Shown: positions 1 to 9,865 of the stretch, piece by piece | Position numbering within the stretch: position 1 is the stretch's first letter | How the letters are laid out: each line of letters opens with the position of its first letter | Source of the DNA: Jacaranda mimosifolia | Taxonomy: Eukaryota; Streptophyta; Magnoliopsida; Lamiales; Bignoniaceae | Reading direction: 5' to 3' | Assembly: GCA_018894105.1 (NCBI GenBank) | Contig: CM032124.1 | Coordinates: 1,349,501 to 1,413,500 of the forward strand | DNA length: 64,000 bases | Program-made: the position numbers and the translations under genes | Notes under the pieces: generated by a model | Database searches by the model: none | What the model saw: only the letters and a program-made list of their open reading frames with translations | Told to the model about the DNA's origin: nothing

Positions 1-735
1 AAAATAGTAGTATATAATATGTATATCTGAAGTATATTTTAGAAGTAATTATAGTACAAAATATTCAAGCTTTCAGTATATATTATTTGAAAATGATAGT
101 ATATAATCTGAGTATTTGAAGTACATTTTAGAAGCAACGGTAGTACAAAACATTCAACCTTTCAATACATGTTATCTGAAAGTGGTAGTACATAATTTGA
201 GTATCTAAAGTACATTTTAGAAGCAATTGCAGTACAAAATATTCAACCTTTTAGTACACATTATCTAAGTGGTAGTATATAATTTGTGTATCTGAAGTAC
301 ATTTTAGAAGCAACTGTAGTACAAAATATTCAACCTTTCAGTACACATTATCTGAAAGTGTAGTATATAATCTGTGTATCTAAAGTATATTTTAGAAGCA
401 ACTGTAATACAAGATATTCAAGTTTTCAGTACACATTATCTGAAAGTAATAGTATATAATCTGCATATTTGAAGTATATTTTAAAAGCAATTGTAGTACA
501 AAACATTCAAGCTTCAGTACACATTAGCTGAAAGCGGTAGTACATAATCTGAGTATCTGAAGTACATTTTAGAAGAAATTGTAGTACAAAATATTCAACC
601 TTTCAGTACACATTATCTGAGTGGTAGTATATAATCTGTGTATGTGAAGTACATTTTACAAGCAATTGTAGTACAAAATATTCAATTTTTCAGTACACAT
701 TATTTGAAAGTGGTAGTATATAATCTGTTTATATA
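1..735. repeat. 88-bp tandem repeat array, left arm of foldback-like element
   Basis: About eight head-to-tail copies of a unit of 87-89 bp. The landmark AGTACATTTTAGAAGC recurs near 31, 120, 209, 296, 384, 473, 561 and 648. Each unit also carries a TACAAAATATTCAA block and a CAGTACACATTATCTGAAAG block. The array runs off the window's left edge, so its true length is unknown. The same unit returns in reverse orientation at 3397-3981, making this one arm of a large inverted repeat. No coding potential is seen. Confidence 0.9.
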
Positions 736-1830
736 CTAATTTTTTTTTATTTGATTGCAGCAAAAGCAAGACATAATGAGGTCTGCTGTCGTTGCTCCCC
801 CAATATTTTCAGGCTAAATTGGAGCATGTGAAATTCAAGATGGGGTCAAAATATTTTGATGCATTGAAGAAGACTCCTTTTTATATATACATAGATATGA
901 TGTTATGTTGAAGTACCATTCAATTAAAGTGAAATATTATAGCGAGGTTCAGTACACTCGCTACAATATGTGGGAAATCAAGTACAAATACAGAACAAAC
1001 GAAGTATATATGGCGTTATGTTGAAGTATTCTTCAATTAAAGTGAAATATTGTAGTGAGGTTCAGTATAATATGCGGGAAATGAAGTATAAATACAGAAC
1101 AAACGAAGTACATATGATGTTATGTTGAAGTACACTTTATGCAATTGAATAATTAATATCTAATAATTGTAGGGAGGGTCAAGAACAATATTTTGAGACT
1201 ATCGAATTAGGCGAAGTACATATTTGTACTGGTGATAAGATGAATATGATTGTCAAATGCTCATGTGTTTACAACTTTCAATGCATAAGTATACTTTGGA
1301 TACTACGAATGATAACTCTGATTCGTTGAACACTAGTGATTATCATTTTAATACTTTAACATTATTTTATTCATACCATACTAAATATTACACACAAGAA
1401 ATAAAAGGCAAATCAAGTACATAATTGCCGCAATGAAGTACATATGTCCTGAAATCAAGTATAAATCTCCCTTATTGAAGTAATATCTCATGTATTTGTT
1501 CATGCTCTGGTAGTATATTTTCAGTATAAATGAAGTACAAATACAGAACAAATGAAGTATATATGATGTTATGTTGAAGTACACTTTATGCAATTAAATA
1601 ATTAGTCTCTAATAATTATAGTGAGGATCAAATACAATATCTTGAGACTATCGTTTGTCTTGAAACCAAGTATAAATCTCCCTTATTGAAGTAATATCTC
1701 AAACACTTGTTAATGCTTTGGTAGTATATTTTTCAGTATAAATGAAGTACAAATATAGAACAAACGAAGTATATATGGTATTATATTGAAATACACTTTG
1801 TATAAAATCTCCCTTATTGAAGTAATATCT

Positions 1831-2604
1831 AGGGGTGGGCGTTCGGATCGAGTAATTTGAGTACCAACCCAATCCGATCGGGTCTGGTTTTTTTATTTAA
1901 AAAAAAAATGCGGATCGAGTACCCGATACTCGAATGAAATTTTGGGTCGGATATCGGGTAGAAAATCCTACCCGATCAAGTAGTTCGGGTACCCAATTTT
2001 AATTTACATAACAAATAAATATATATTATATATAATATATAAATATATATAACAAGTATATTTATATGTATTGTATATAAAAATACATATATATCTATAT
2101 ATATCCAATATATATAATATATGTAAAGATACTTATTATACATAAATGTATAATTTAAATGTTTATTATATCCAATATTTATATATAGGGTGTGTGTCTG
2201 TATATATTTTAAAAGGCCAAAGTTTGGCCACTGTTAATATTATGTAAAGATACTTATTATACATAAATGTATAATTTAAATGCTTATTATATCCAATATT
2301 TATATATGGGGTGTGTGTATGTGTGTCTGTATATATTTTAAAAGGCCAAAAGTTTGGCCACTGTTAACAACAGTGGCCAAACTTTGGCCTTTTGCCTTTG
2401 TTAGTATAACAGAGGCCAAAGTTCATTTCCCTTTTTTTTTTTCTTTTTTTTTTTATAGACTTTTTAGATAATATTTATATTAATTTTTTTAAAAAAATAA
2501 TGTCGGGTACCCGACAATTTCGGGTCGGTGTCGGGTAGCTAAAATTGCTACCCGAAAAATTGGGTACCCGAACCCGACCTACCCGATCCGAATGCCCACC
2601 CCTG
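1831..2604. mobile_element. hAT-type non-autonomous element (about 774 bp)
   Basis: The left end reads AGGGGTGGGCGTTCGGATCG and the right end is its near-complement (CGATCCGAATGCCCACCCCT with small changes), giving terminal inverted repeats of over 20 bp rich in CGGGTA words. The same flank, GTAATATCT, stands at 1822-1830 and 2605-2613, consistent with an 8-bp hAT TSD with the boundary uncertain by one base. The interior has a duplicated segment of about 120 bp (from about 2120 and 2242) and a strong palindrome. There is no ORF for a transposase. Confidence 0.85.
2341..2393. repeat. Near-perfect 50-bp palindrome
   Basis: AAAGGCCAAAAGTTTGGCC followed by ACTGTTAACAACAGT and then GGCCAAACTTTGGCCTTT folds back on itself with one gap. 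Each arm also holds the small palindrome GGCCAAA-TTTGGCC. A single arm copy occurs upstream near 2212-2236. The structure could be the fused ends of a smaller miniature element or a hairpin belonging to the host hAT-type element. Confidence 0.8.
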
Positions 2605-2796
2605 GTAATATCTCGCACATTTGTTCATGCTCTCGGAAAACATGCACATGCTACCTTTTCACTCTAAATCTAGTATATAATTACCGCAATGAAGTACATA
2701 TGTCCCGAAATCAAGTATAAATCTCTCTTATTGAAATACAGAAGCACTGATATCTCAGACAACATGCACATGCTACATTTTCATGCTAAATCAACA

Positions 2797-3396
2797 AATA
2801 AAACACTTGAAATATAGAACTTCAATAATAGAGTACAATTTTAGGTAAAATGAAGTGCAATTTCAGGTAAACGAAGTCCAATTTTATAAAAAAATGAAGT
2901 ACAATTCCAAAACACTTCAAGTACAGGACACCATCAATTGCAGTACAATTTTGGATAATCAATTAGTAGAACTCTTGAAGTATAAAACTTAAATAATAGA
3001 GTACAATTTTATGTAAAATAAAGTATAATTTTAGGTAATGAAATATAATTTTATATAAAAAGAAGTACAATTTTAGAACACTTGAAGAATAAAACTCTAG
3101 TAATTGCAGTACAATTTTGGATAATTAATAAATAAAACCCTTGAAGTATAGAAATTCAATAATAGAGTACAATTTTATGTAAAATGAAGTACAAAATAAA
3201 GTACAATTTCAGATAAATGAAGTACAATTTTATATAAAAGAAGTACAATTCTAGAACACTTAAGTATAAGACGCTAGCAATTGCAGTACAATTTTGGATA
3301 ATCAATTAGTAGAACACTTGAAGTATAAAACTTAAATAATAGAGTACAATTTTAGGTAAAATGAAGTACAATTTTAGGTTGAAGTATAAAACTTAA
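2797..3396. repeat. About 170-bp direct repeats, 3.5 copies
   Basis: The phrase CTTGAAGTATAAAACTT followed by AATAATAGAGTACAATTTTA recurs near 2805, 2972, 3140 and 3316, a spacing of about 167-177 bp. Each unit also contains several GAAGTACAATTTTA variants, so the array is a higher-order repeat made from a shorter word. It abuts the inverted 88-bp array at its right side. Confidence 0.75.
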
Positions 3397-3981
3397 ATGT
3401 TTTGTGCTACAATGCCTTGTAAAATGTACTTTACATAAATAGATTATATACTCCTACTTTTAGATAATGTGTATTGAAATGTTGAATATTTTGTACTACA
3501 ATTGCTTGTAAAGTGTACTTTTCATATATATTACCACTTATACTAATGTATTCTAAAAGGTTGAATATTTTGTACTAGAATTGCTTGTAAAATATACTTT
3601 ATATAAACAGATTATATACTACCACTTCTAGTAATGTATACTGAAATGTTGAATGTTTTGTATTGCAATTTCTTGAAAAATGTACTTTACATAAACATAT
3701 TATATACTACTACTTTTAGATAATGTGTACTAAAAAGTTGAATATTTTGTACTGCAATTGGTTGTAAAATGTACTTTAGATATACAAATTATATACTACC
3801 ACTTTCAGATAATGTTTATTGAAAAGTTGAACATTTTGTACTACAATCACTTGTAAAATGTACTTTAGATAAACAAATCATATACTACAATTTCTTTTAA
3901 AATGTACTGAAAGGTTGAATATTTTATACTATAATTTCTTGTAAAATGTAATTTACATAAACAAATTATATACTACTACAA
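3397..3981. repeat. Inverted 88-bp repeat array, right arm of foldback-like element
   Basis: About six to seven copies of the reverse complement of the 1-735 unit. The landmarks TTGTAAAATGTACTTTA and GTTGAATATTTTGTACTAC alternate with ATTATATACTACCACTTTCAG. Copies are as diverged from one another as those in the left arm. The two arms would pair into a hairpin over hundreds of bases with a loop of about 2.7 kb. The array stops near 3981; I could not define a TSD because the left end is outside the window. Confidence 0.88.
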
Positions 3982-4365
3982 TTCCAATACAAATGATACA
4001 GTCCGAAGTTCTTCAAAATTCATCTCCTTCTTCATACCCACATCTCTGGCAAACACTCTTTTTGCTGATTAAGAAAAAAAAAATACAAGATGAAGAGAAT
4101 GATCTGGTAATAACTGAGAAAATAAACTGGGAAGAATGAAAATAAGTTGAGAAAATAACCTGAAAATGATGAAAATAAATTGAGAAGGTGGAAATGCGGT
4201 GGTCGCGCTAGTGGTGGTGGTGCTGTCGGGTTCCTCGTTCGCGCCGTCAAGCTCAATTTGTTCTTCGACTTTTTTTTTCTTTCTTTCTTCTGATGATGAA
4301 AGATGAAAGTGGGGTTTAGTGTTTGGGAATGGAGATAAAGGGTGTTTGGTTGTGTGGATAGAAAA
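3982..4365. other. Unassigned sequence between foldback arm and hAT element
   Basis: The stretch is purine/pyrimidine skewed (GAAAATAA runs on the plus strand). Minus-strand reading frames through it are long, but they run on into the neighbouring hAT-type element and have low-complexity Phe/Ser/Lys composition. I see no recognisable protein, promoter or RNA. Confidence 0.4.
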
Positions 4366-4552
4366 TAAGGGTGTAAATGAGATGAGACTATTCGCGAATA
4401 GTTCGAGCTCGGCTCGATGAAAGGTCGAATTCGGCTCGAACTTAAACGAGCCGAGCCGAGCCGAGCCCAAGCTCGCCAGTCAAACAAACCGAGCCAAGCT
4501 CAATAGTATTCGGCTCGATAGGCTCGCGAGCCTAAACGAGCTTTTTATTATT

Positions 4553-4609
<57 letters not shown>

Positions 4610-4861
4610 TGGTGTTTATTATTATAAATTTTGTTTTTAGCCTAAACGGGCTCGAGCTCATCCGAACTTATACGAATCAAGCCTTATTGAGTTAGAGCAA
4701 TTTCATCCAAATTTATACGAATCGAGCCTTATTGAGCCGAGCTCGATTGTTTAGGCTCGGCCGAGCCCGAGCCCGAGCCCGAGCCCAAGCTCATGAATCA
4801 GTAAACGAGCCGAGCCCGAGCCTAGCAGGCTCCGGCTCTGCTCGGCCAGTTTACACCCCTA
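4366..4861. mobile_element. hAT-type miniature element with exact 8-bp TSD (496 bp)
   Basis: The ends are TAAGGGTGTAAAT and GTTTACACCCCTA, a terminal inverted repeat. ATAGAAAA stands directly outside both ends (4358-4365 and 4862-4869), a perfect 8-bp TSD as expected of hAT transposition. The interior is full of GAGCCGAGC-type words and has an (AAT)n tract at its centre. Related copies in this window are at 34620-35119 and 45658-47358. No coding capacity. Confidence 0.92.
4558..4608. repeat. (AAT)n microsatellite
   Basis: About 17 uninterrupted AAT units in the middle of the hAT-type element. In the related copy at 45658-47358 this position is instead occupied by about 1.2 kb of other sequence. 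Confidence 0.95.
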
Positions 4862-4869
4862 ATAGAAAA

Positions 4870-5856
4870 GAAGTGAAGAAAATGAGTGAAAAATATTGTA
4901 CTTAAGGGTATTTTTGCCAAATCAAGTGGGTAGGGAGTGATCTCTAAAATTTTAACAAAACTAGGGAGCTCATTCTATAAAAATTCAAGTGAGGACTGAA
5001 CTTGAATTTGAAAAGTGGTTTTGGTACTTTTTAATAAGTGCCCCTTAATGTAACCAAAAGCTGCCAAATAGCTAATACAGTTCTTGAATGTCTAGTGCAG
5101 TTTGTAATGTTATAATTACAGCTTCTGGACGCACTTCAGAGATTGAGATAAGTCAAGCTATTACATAGTATCATAAGATGTTGAGCAGTGCCGACCTCAA
5201 ATTTTCAGAAGAAGCCACCGCTATGTCATGACCAACGTTTAAAAGCCAGTAACACAGCTTATTTTTAATACAATATCCCAGATTAGAGCCTTGAAACAAG
5301 GTTTCAAGCAATTTGTAAACAATAGGCAATCCTTTTGAGTGACCAAGCTTCTGAAATTATCTTTCTTTACCATATATTACTTTTTAAAATTTTACTGTTT
5401 TTTATTTATTCAATTCAATTATATATTATAATGTTTTTTGTATTAAGTAGTAATTGAGTTAATATTATTAATTAATAAAGTATAATGATTAAATATTTCA
5501 GAAATTTAGTGCCCCCCCGCCCCCCCAAAAAAAAAAACCCAACAAAAAGCTAATCGCAGTTTGAATAAAGGGAACCAATACTCGTAACAACGATTATAGA
5601 TAAAATGTTATAAATCCATATATCAGCTCACTTGAGAAAAATTTCAGCACACCAACGATTCAACTTAACAGCAACACAGCACCGGATACAAATACCCTTT
5701 GTCTAAAGCTAATTACAGCAAAACAATCCAAGAAAAGATGCAAATAAAGTACCACTGCCTCAGCAGCACAAACAATCCAACAGAAAATAACATTTTATTG
5801 GCGCTACCGAACTCCCTGGTGCTTGTGACTGACCATCTCCACCACCACGACCACCC
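4870..5856. other. Non-coding stretch with C/A homopolymer tracts
   Basis: No gene is supported. The right part (about 5540-5856) lies immediately 3' of the AGO1-like pseudogene on its strand and may be its old 3' UTR and flank. At 5513-5538 there is a run of C broken by one G, then a run of A. The left part has no recognised content. Confidence 0.5.
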
Positions 5857-8800
5857 TCAACAGTAGAACATTACCCTTCTGACATTCTCCTTAAGCTGAG
5901 GCAAGGGCCTCACAGCAACATCGACCCCTGGTGCCCTTGTGCTCCTAGTACCTGCACCAGCACCACGACCACGACCGGTAACTGCACTACTCGTCCATGA
6001 GCCACTATCAGACGTTTTTGGCTCCATGTAGAAACGAGCGCCAAAAAAGGCGCCAGATGTGCGTACTATGCAAGAGGCACCGCCAGAAAACATTAGAAAA
6101 ATGGCATCAGGCAAAGATTCCAACCAAATGGAATGGTATATTCAAAGCAGCACATCAAAATACATACCAATGGAAACAGAGCGTGTGCACCTTGCATATC
6201 TATAAGCAACAATAAAATTGATTAGTAACCAGAACAAAATAAATTCCCAAAACAGTAAAGTAGTGAGAGCTTACGTGTAGCAAAGGTTATTAGTCAGACT
6301 CTGAAGAGCATCAGCTGTAAATTTGTTTTCATCCCACATAGCAGATGGTAATGAGCCGGGCAGCTACTTCCCTACGATTAAATAAGTCAGTATGAGAGTT
6401 GATTCCAGATTTTTTTTCCCGAAATTGAATAACACAAATCTTTTCACCTATTGTCTTTTTTGCTCATTAATTTACTACTTCTAGCAGAAAAACTACTTTC
6501 ATTATTACAGTTAATGCAGAGGTATCCCAGCATGGCTGCAAAGATAGAAGTTGAATTCAGTTGGGTGGCAGACTTTTGAATCCACAACAGTTCATCTGAT
6601 GCATTCATATAAGAAAAGACCTTGTATTTTCAGTGGCCAAACCCCAATGGAAAAAATTAAATCTTTGAAATAATCAAGTTAAATAATGTACCAGGCGGAA
6701 TATTTCCACTTACTATCATCTGCATTTCTGTCATGATGCTTATTAGCAAACAATCGAGTGATGCCATTTCTGAACCACAACAAATGTAACAGTAGGCTGA
6801 TAGTTTGGCTCCAAAGATGCAAATGCCTGAATGAAATGTGAGTACAAGGCGGCGAAACAATTTTACAGGAATCAGATACAAAGCCTTCAAAAGATAGACA
6901 CAGAGAATAGATGGCAAAACTCCAGGAGAATATAATTACCTTGTCTATAGCATCCAGCTCATAAAGCAAAACTTGAAACTGTCCCTCACTAACACCATCC
7001 CTGTGGCCACAACAGCCATCTATGAGATGCAAGAAAAGGAGGAAGCAAGCAAAAAGCAGAAGGGCCATGACTGAATAAGAGAATTGTAGTCCCAACACAT
7101 ATGCCTATAGAAAATAATCCACTGCGGTTAGCGTCCAGTTGCTCTACAGAATGAAATCAGTAATTCCCTGAATTATGGAAGGACAAAGTTAGACCAGAAG
7201 TTATCAGGTATAGTTTCCCATTGACAATGAAACATCCAGTCACAAGGTATGAAGGAGATTTTCTTTGTCAGGACTACATAAAATTGATTGAATTCTTACT
7301 TGATCATGCCACCATGCATAGTCTCCCTAACTGGATCCTGCCAGGTTTTATCCGAAGAAGAATCCAAAAAATTACACAGTTGACAGAGACCCGAAGAAGA
7401 ATCTAAAACATTACACAGCTGACACTATCACAAAAGAAAGACTATGTTGTCAGTATCACAATCATATTAATTTCAGAATACACGTGCATAAAAGTGCTTC
7501 CCAGTGAGATCCAAAATTCAAAGCAGTAAACAAGATCATCGTGCAAGAATTACTAAGGACACCTGCAGCTTCTGAGTCAAAATTACGTAATGGTAAAAGT
7601 GCAGGTCCCTCAAAAGGACAAAGTGCATTTGATCCTTACGTTAGCTCTCGCGTTGCTTGTGATGTGAAACCAGAGATGCGGTATTTCCTATGCATGTATC
7701 CCCTATGAGTAACCTCCACCTTCACTTCTCTAAGTGCTTTCTTGATCTATCACATTGCAAATGATGTTAATAGAAGCACATAGAGAAACAAAAAACTGAT
7801 AGTTAAACAACAGCTTGGTTGGCATGAGAATGAGAAACATATACCATAATGCGAGCATGACATTTGGTAGAACATAAAACAGTACTCAAACCATGTAACG
7901 AAATCTCTAGCAGTCAAAATCAGGTACCATAAACCAAGTACAATACCTCAGGAACTTGCACTTAAATTCTCAATTTCTGAAGCACTCAAAAATCTAAATA
8001 AAAAAAATGATGGAACAAAATTGGTATAGTAAACAAACAGCACGCAAAAATAAATGGAAGACCTACCCTTTACATGGTCAGCATCGGATAATGGTCTAGT
8101 TGAGACATCCATCTGGAATGGCTCAATGAAAGCAGTGGATGACATATCTGCTCCATCAAGAACAATGATATTAGAAATGAAAATCACTGTCATTAAGTTG
8201 TGAAGAAAAGGATCATTGGGCCAAAATAATTAGCAAGTCACACAAACGAATTCCATTCCTTTAGATAAATACTCAAAAAAGATTGAATTCAGAAAACTAA
8301 CAGCGACTTGTTCACCAATATCTAGTGACAAACCCATCAGCGTTGGGCGAATTCTCTGGTAGAACCGTAGGAACCATGCCAACTTTCCAGCCATTCACCC
8401 GGAGACTGCCTTCTACCCAAATCAGGGGAACAGAAAGAGCAAACTACGGGAGAATACCTAAATGAATAGAATAAACCAGTACAGATAAGTGGTGAAAAAT
8501 TGAAATAATGACAAAATAAGGGGCAATAACACATACTAAGTGGTGGGAAGTTCACGCAGAACAATGTCCAAGAGCTGAAGAGCTTCTTGGGGTGCATCAG
8601 CCTGTCTAGACTGTAAAAACATGCCTAAATGATGCAAGTCAGCATGTGAAACAAACTTGATAACTACCTTGAATTCCCTCTCTCGCCTGCACAATATTGG
8701 AATCCACAAATTCACTGAAAAATAGATTTCCAGAATAAAATATCTCCTGAAAAAGACAGCAACTTCTAGGAATGTGTAGGGAAGAAAACCGGGCACTGCC

Positions 8801-8990
8801 TGGACCATCTTCTTCATAAATGAGCATTATCTTGAACTCCTTCGACACAAAGGCAGAGGTCCAGTAGTGTAAAGACTTTTTCTCCCGTCATAGGCAGGGA
8901 GCCTCTTTCCCAAATGAGATTCCTCATAAAGTTTCACCAACTGCTCCACCGCAGCATGATTAACTCAACGGGATTTGACTTCAGGATTTG
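5857..8990 (-). pseudogene. ARGONAUTE (AGO1-like) pseudogene, introns retained
   Basis: Intact AGO proteins load small RNAs and silence matching RNA. Minus-strand exons match the family in order. The N-terminal/L1 part has [28 protein letters not shown] and [27 protein letters not shown] and RPLSDADHVK follow. The first half of PAZ has KVEVTHRG and RKYRISG. PIWI has WQDPVR, RDGVSEGQF, LEPNYQP, RLFANKHHD, HPTEF and [20 protein letters not shown]. The end is [17 protein letters not shown]. Splice sites survive at many exons, so it is not a processed copy.

Lesions: TGA in the N-domain exon; TAA in the exon before RDG; TAG in the exon before FYMEP; several frameshifts (after HYHLL and QKWHH, and near GSARF and FYMEP); a lost last acceptor. 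The rest of PAZ, all of MID and the GADVTHPH part of PIWI are missing between about 7420 and 7640. The 5' end is absent. It resembles AGO1 more than AGO10 ([14 protein letters not shown]-terminus). It cannot encode a slicer. Confidence 0.9.
7352..7426. repeat. 39-bp tandem duplication beside a PIWI exon of the AGO pseudogene
   Basis: CCGAAGAAGAATCCAAAAAA and CCGAAGAAGAATCTAAAACA start 39 bp apart (7352 and 7391), each followed by ATTACACAG(T/C)TGACA. The duplication lies at the upstream edge of the exon that reads KTWQDPVR on the minus strand and adds to its decay. Confidence 0.8.
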
Positions 8991-9104
8991 ATAAGCTAAG
9001 GCCCTAGTTGCTAAAAAACGCAAGAGGCGCGAGGAAACATCTGTAACTATTTCCGATGAGAGCTGAGGCCCAATCCAAGCGCCCGATGACCCGACCTTGG
9101 TTTC

Positions 9105-9808
9105 TGATATGGCATAGCCCAAGTGGCTCGGCCCAAACTACGTGGGCCCAAAGGCGCAGCACCAAGCCCATCTTACATCCGGGGCCCACCGGTGTGGTCG
9201 ACCCAGGTCGACCTCTATGATCGACGGTGCACCCAAGTAAATGAGCATTCGACCAGGACTCGTTCAAGGCTGCGGGTCGATATGTCGATCCGCACTGATA
9301 ATTCGTACTCCAATACGTTAGCGGGTCGATCTTCGTTCCAACCAAAGAGGTCGGCAGGGCACAGTACCATCTCTGCCGCCTTAAATGCACTGACAGGCGG
9401 TATGCCTCCGCATTAATGACGCATGCCACCCCATTACTGCCTTGCATGCCAGGCACGTCAACAGTGTCCTATTATGTTTATAGAACCTGAGAAGACAACC
9501 ACCTGGAATAGTACAGAAATGGGAGATGACTAATTGCCCCTCATGCAAGGACAAGGGCCCTCTCTACACATAAAGGGCATTTCAGATAAATCCCCAAAGA
9601 GAGAAGGCTATAAATACCCCCACTCTCATATATACAAAAAGCCCATACTCTGTTGTTCATATTATCTAGTCGACCCGTATTGACTTGATCGCCAGAGTGC
9701 CTTAGCCGAGGGCTCCTCGGCTAGCCTGACGTTTGCTAAGTAATTACAGGATTCAGCCCATCTATAATCGTGAATCGACCACAGAGGTCGAAATTCATCA
9801 AAATATCA
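9105..9808 (+). mobile_element. Ty3/Gypsy LTR, plus orientation (family of the 62914 LTR)
   Basis: It starts TGATATGGCATAGCCC, has a promoter-like GGCTATAAATACCCCC at about 9609, and contains GAGTGCCTTAGCCGAGGGC and CTGACGTTTGCTAAG blocks, all shared in order with the LTR at 62914-63630. The region between also shares TTAAATGC, TGACAGG, ATGCCTCCG and TATTAA-GACGCATGCC words. The right end is placed by the start of a PBS-like region and is approximate. I could not find a TSD or a partner LTR, so it may be a solo LTR or one end of a truncated element. Confidence 0.7.
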
Positions 9809-9865
9809 ACTTGATCCAACGTCCAATGGATCCAACCCTCTTCAGTTTCCATCGGTACAACTCCC

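Larger units (their letters stand above)
736..3396. mobile_element. Interior of foldback-like element, built on GAAGTA repeats
   Basis: Between the two inverted 88-bp arrays lies AT-rich DNA dominated by the word GAAGTA. One sub-repeat (AATACAGAACAAACGAAGTA plus a following GTTATGTTGAAGTA) occurs near 979, 1081, 1531 and 1743. A 3' block holds another array listed separately. A short stretch near 760-830 follows a TTGATTGCAG that looks like a splice acceptor, but I recognise no protein. A hAT-type element (1831-2604) is inserted here. No transposase is seen, so the element looks non-autonomous. Confidence 0.6.

Noticed and set aside
1381..1593. Minus-strand frame of 70 codons
   Set aside because: Lies in the GAAGTA repeat interior; composition reflects the repeat.
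4032..4487. Minus-strand frames of 151 and 133 codons
   Set aside because: They run through the end of a hAT-type element and low-complexity flank. Residues such as repeated SSRxRP and poly-Phe come from GAGCCGAGC repeats and T runs. No protein family fits.
5513..5538. C and A homopolymer run as a processed-pseudogene poly(A) tail
   Set aside because: It lies 3' of the AGO pseudogene on the wrong strand sense for a poly(A) tail (a minus-strand tail would read as T on the plus strand), and that copy retains introns.
5857..8990. Assignment to AGO10 (PINHEAD/ZWILLE)
   Set aside because: KTWQDPVR suggested AGO10, but [17 protein letters not shown] and the [10 protein letters not shown] end with a preceding GRGRG/RSTRAP tail are closer to AGO1; I keep only AGO1-like.
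9004..9456. Frames of 150 (minus) and 97 (plus) codons
   Set aside because: Both lie mainly in the Gypsy LTR region; GC-rich LTR sequence is open by chance on both strands.
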